Source of the DNA: Chloroflexota bacterium
Lineage (GTDB): Bacteria > Chloroflexota > Anaerolineae > J102
Direction: 5' to 3'
Assembly: GCA_003353825.1 (NCBI GenBank)
Contig: PIVW01000287.1
Span: 1 to 7,559 of the forward strand
Length of the DNA: 7,559 nt
The notes under the pieces were generated by a model. The model ran no database searches. It saw only the letters and a program-made list of their open reading frames with translations, and was not told the DNA's origin. The translations under genes were made by a program, and so were the position numbers. Numbering within the stretch: the stretch's first letter is position 1; each line of letters opens with the position of its first letter. Below are positions 6,145-7,559 of this stretch, piece after piece.

Positions 6145-7146
6145 TTAGTTGTAATGGATGCGGGGATCGAGCCAGGCGTATGAAATATCCACAAGCAGGT
6201 TCACGAAGACGAAGATAAGGGCAAATACCAAAACGCCTGCCTGCACCACCGGGAAATTGCGGGCGACAATGGCATTGACGATCCAACGCCCCATGCCCGG
6301 CCAGGCGAAAATTGTTTCGGTGAGAATAGCGCCCGCCAACAGGAAGCCGATCTGCAGGCCGATGACGGTTACAACCGGCAGCAGCGAATTGCGTAAGGCG
6401 TGCTTGCTGACGACCACTCGCTCTTGCAGGCCTTTGGCCCGGGCAGTGCGGATATAATCCTCTCCAAACACGTCCAGCATGGAGGAACGGGTGATGCGGG
6501 CGATGAAGGCAGTAGGGATGGTGGCCAGGGCGATGGCGGGCAGGGCAAGGTGGTGTAGCGAACTGAACAGGGCCGGAAAATTAAAGGTCAGGAGACTATC
6601 CAAAACAAAAAGGCCGGTGATTCTCTCTAAATCGACGCTTGAATCGATACGTCCGGTGGTGGGGAACCAGCCCAGCTTCAGGCCAAATACCCACAGCAAC
6701 ATCAGCGCCAGCCAAAAAATGGGCATCGATACGCCGACCAAAGCGGCGAACATCGTACCCACATCTGCAAAGGTATTACGCTTGTACCCGGCAATGATGC
6801 CCAAGGGAACCCCTATCAAAACGGCAATAAACATCGCCGCCATCGCCAATTCGAGTGTGGCCGGGAAGAATAGTTTTAGTTCCACCATTACAGGTGTGCG
6901 GGTCATTACTGAACGGCCTAAATCACCCCGGACTGCGTTGGATAAAAAACGAAAATACTGTACTAACAGCGGATCATCAAGACCCATCTGTTCCCGCACG
7001 GCCTCACGCATTGCCTCTGTTGCATGTTCACCGGCCAGGGCAGAAGTGGGGTCACCTGTCGCCAGTAACATGGCATAGGCAAGAAAGGTCACGCCGATGA
7101 TGACTGGAATGAGATAGATGAGACGCCGAAGAATGTATTGGATCAT
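6145..7146 (-). CDS. dppB: Peptide ABC transporter permease, DppB/OppB type
   Basis: This is the first membrane subunit of a dipeptide/oligopeptide importer, 333 residues, close to the family's usual length. It begins with the classic MIQYILRRLIYLIPV, a positively charged start running into the first helix (about 9-30). It continues with the extracytoplasmic segment containing MGLDDPLLVQYFRFL and RGDLGRS (54-79), then five further helices near 99-120, 131-157, 195-216, 257-279 and 302-324. The EAA loop that contacts the ATPase spans about 230-257 (YIRTARAKGL). FAWPGMGRWIV (280-290) and the terminal AWLDPRIHY are family signatures. No Shine-Dalgarno precedes the ATG at 7146, so expression may be low relative to the lipoprotein. 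The gene starts 111 bp after the lipoprotein stop codon and is followed at 3 bp by dppC. Confidence 0.94.
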   Translation of the reverse strand: MIQYILRRLIYLIPVIIGVTFLAYAMLLATGDPTSALAGEHATEAMREAVREQMGLDDPLLVQYFRFLSNAVRGDLGRSVMTRTPVMVELKLFFPATLELAMAAMFIAVLIGVPLGIIAGYKRNTFADVGTMFAALVGVSMPIFWLALMLLWVFGLKLGWFPTTGRIDSSVDLERITGLFVLDSLLTFNFPALFSSLHHLALPAIALATIPTAFIARITRSSMLDVFGEDYIRTARAKGLQERVVVSKHALRNSLLPVVTVIGLQIGFLLAGAILTETIFAWPGMGRWIVNAIVARNFPVVQAGVLVFALIFVFVNLLVDISYAWLDPRIHYN

Positions 7147-7205
7147 AATGCGGTCATGGAAGCGGCTAGAGCGTCCGACCCTACTCGGTTATGGCAAAAG
7201 ATGAC

Positions 7206-7230
7206 CGGAGGGAGCGGTTCGCCCCCTCCG
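7206..7230 (-). terminator. Stem-loop between the binding lipoprotein and dppB (attenuator or mRNA-stabilising)
   Basis: On the minus strand an 11-bp stem (10 Watson-Crick pairs, mostly G-C, and one G-U) closes a 3-nt loop. It starts 27 nt after the lipoprotein stop codon. A short TCTTTTG tract follows about 5 nt beyond the stem, too weak and distant for an efficient intrinsic terminator. Such hairpins after binding-protein genes commonly protect the upstream message from 3' decay or allow partial read-through, giving more binding protein than permease. That role is inferred from position and structure. Confidence 0.6.
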
Positions 7231-7257
7231 ATCATACAGTAGTTAGGTTCTGAACGC

Positions 7258-7559
7258 CTAGTTCTTGGTTAGGTAAGTCAGCACTTCACGTACGGGGCTG
7301 GGTACATAGCCCTCGATATTGGAGCGCATCAGTGTGGGTGGCGTACGATGTACTACCGGGACGCCTATAACGCGGTCGTGGATCAGCTTGTTCGCTTCCT
7401 CATACATCGCCTTGCGGGTTTCAAAGTCTATCTCGGCCACTGCATTGGTCAGTATCTCAGCGATCTCTGCATCCGGCGCTGCCGGTACACCTTGGCCATC
7501 GTTGTTCATCGTGGTCACTGTGCCGCAGAAGAACACGCAAAGGAAGTTGTCCGGGTCGC
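7258..7559 (-). CDS. C-terminal part of the same binding lipoprotein (stop at 7258)
   Basis: This is the continuation, across the contig ends, of the gene that starts at 2250. Bases 7559-7441 repeat the coding region at 119-1. Bases 7440-7261 add residues 751-810, and the gene ends with a TAG at 7258-7260. The C-terminus (RKAMYEEANKLIHDR, then VREVLTYLTKN) is typical of family-5 peptide-binding proteins, where this last lobe segment packs back on domain I. Codon phase agrees exactly with the left part, giving one protein of 810 residues. No separate start is expected here. The permease gene dppB begins 111 bp downstream, with a stem-loop between them. Confidence 0.85.
   Translation of the reverse strand, partial: DPDNFLCVFFCGTVTTMNNDGQGVPAAPDAEIAEILTNAVAEIDFETRKAMYEEANKLIHDRVIGVPVVHRTPPTLMRSNIEGYVPSPVREVLTYLTKN
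7441..7559. repeat. 119-bp terminal direct repeat, right copy
   Basis: This is the second copy of bases 1-119, with no mismatch seen. Joining the copies continues the minus-strand reading frame of the binding lipoprotein from codon 750 (bases 3-1) into codon 751 (bases 7440-7438). The resulting C-terminal sequence is what the family leads one to expect, so the closure is consistent at the protein level. Confidence 0.95.

Noticed and set aside
7143..7157. Four-codon frame whose TGA overlaps the dppB ATG
   Set aside because: It is too short and has no ribosome site; coincidence is more likely than translational coupling.

Overview
The window looks like one complete metagenomic contig, probably from a Chloroflexota (Anaerolineae-like) bacterium. 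Base composition is moderate, slightly above 50% GC. The binding protein has the Cys-Gly-Gly-Gly lipobox exit and the Pro/Glu/Ala-rich acidic linkers I associate with Chloroflexota transport lipoproteins. This placement is inference; no marker gene is present. The first 119 bases (1-119) are identical to the last 119 (7441-7559), so the contig closes into a 7440-bp circle. The join falls inside a gene, and the reading frame and protein family continue across it without a break.

Every gene is on the minus strand. In transcription order around the circle they are: a consensus sigma-70-type promoter (2555-2584); a leader of about 300 nt; an 810-residue substrate-binding lipoprotein (2250 down to 1, continuing at 7440 down to 7258); a stem-loop (7206-7230); a DppB-type permease (7146-6145); a DppC-type permease (6141-5200); a metal-dependent amidohydrolase of the Xaa-dipeptidase/imidazolonepropionase-like group (5058-3805); and a fold-type IV PLP aminotransferase (3606-2707). 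About 120 bp after the last stop codon the same promoter comes round again. The circle is therefore exactly one operon, with no replication, partition, mobility or transposase gene.

The genes make sense as a peptide-scavenging set: a surface lipoprotein captures peptide, DppBC carries it in, the amidohydrolase cleaves it, and the aminotransferase acts on a released amino acid. No ABC ATPase is encoded, so energising subunits must come from elsewhere or lie on flanking DNA not in this contig.

The most unusual feature is the binding protein. A complete family-3 (polar amino acid) binding domain is joined through a short Glu/Met/Ala repeat to a complete family-5 (DppA-like peptide) binding domain. 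The fusion point and the circularity may be one event. If a chromosome carried SBP5-dppB-dppC-amidohydrolase-aminotransferase followed by an SBP3 gene, a single join between the end of SBP3 and the acidic linker of SBP5 would create both the fusion and the circle. That join could be a real excision or tandem duplication, or an assembly error at the low-complexity linker (1381-1420). The sequence alone cannot decide between these.
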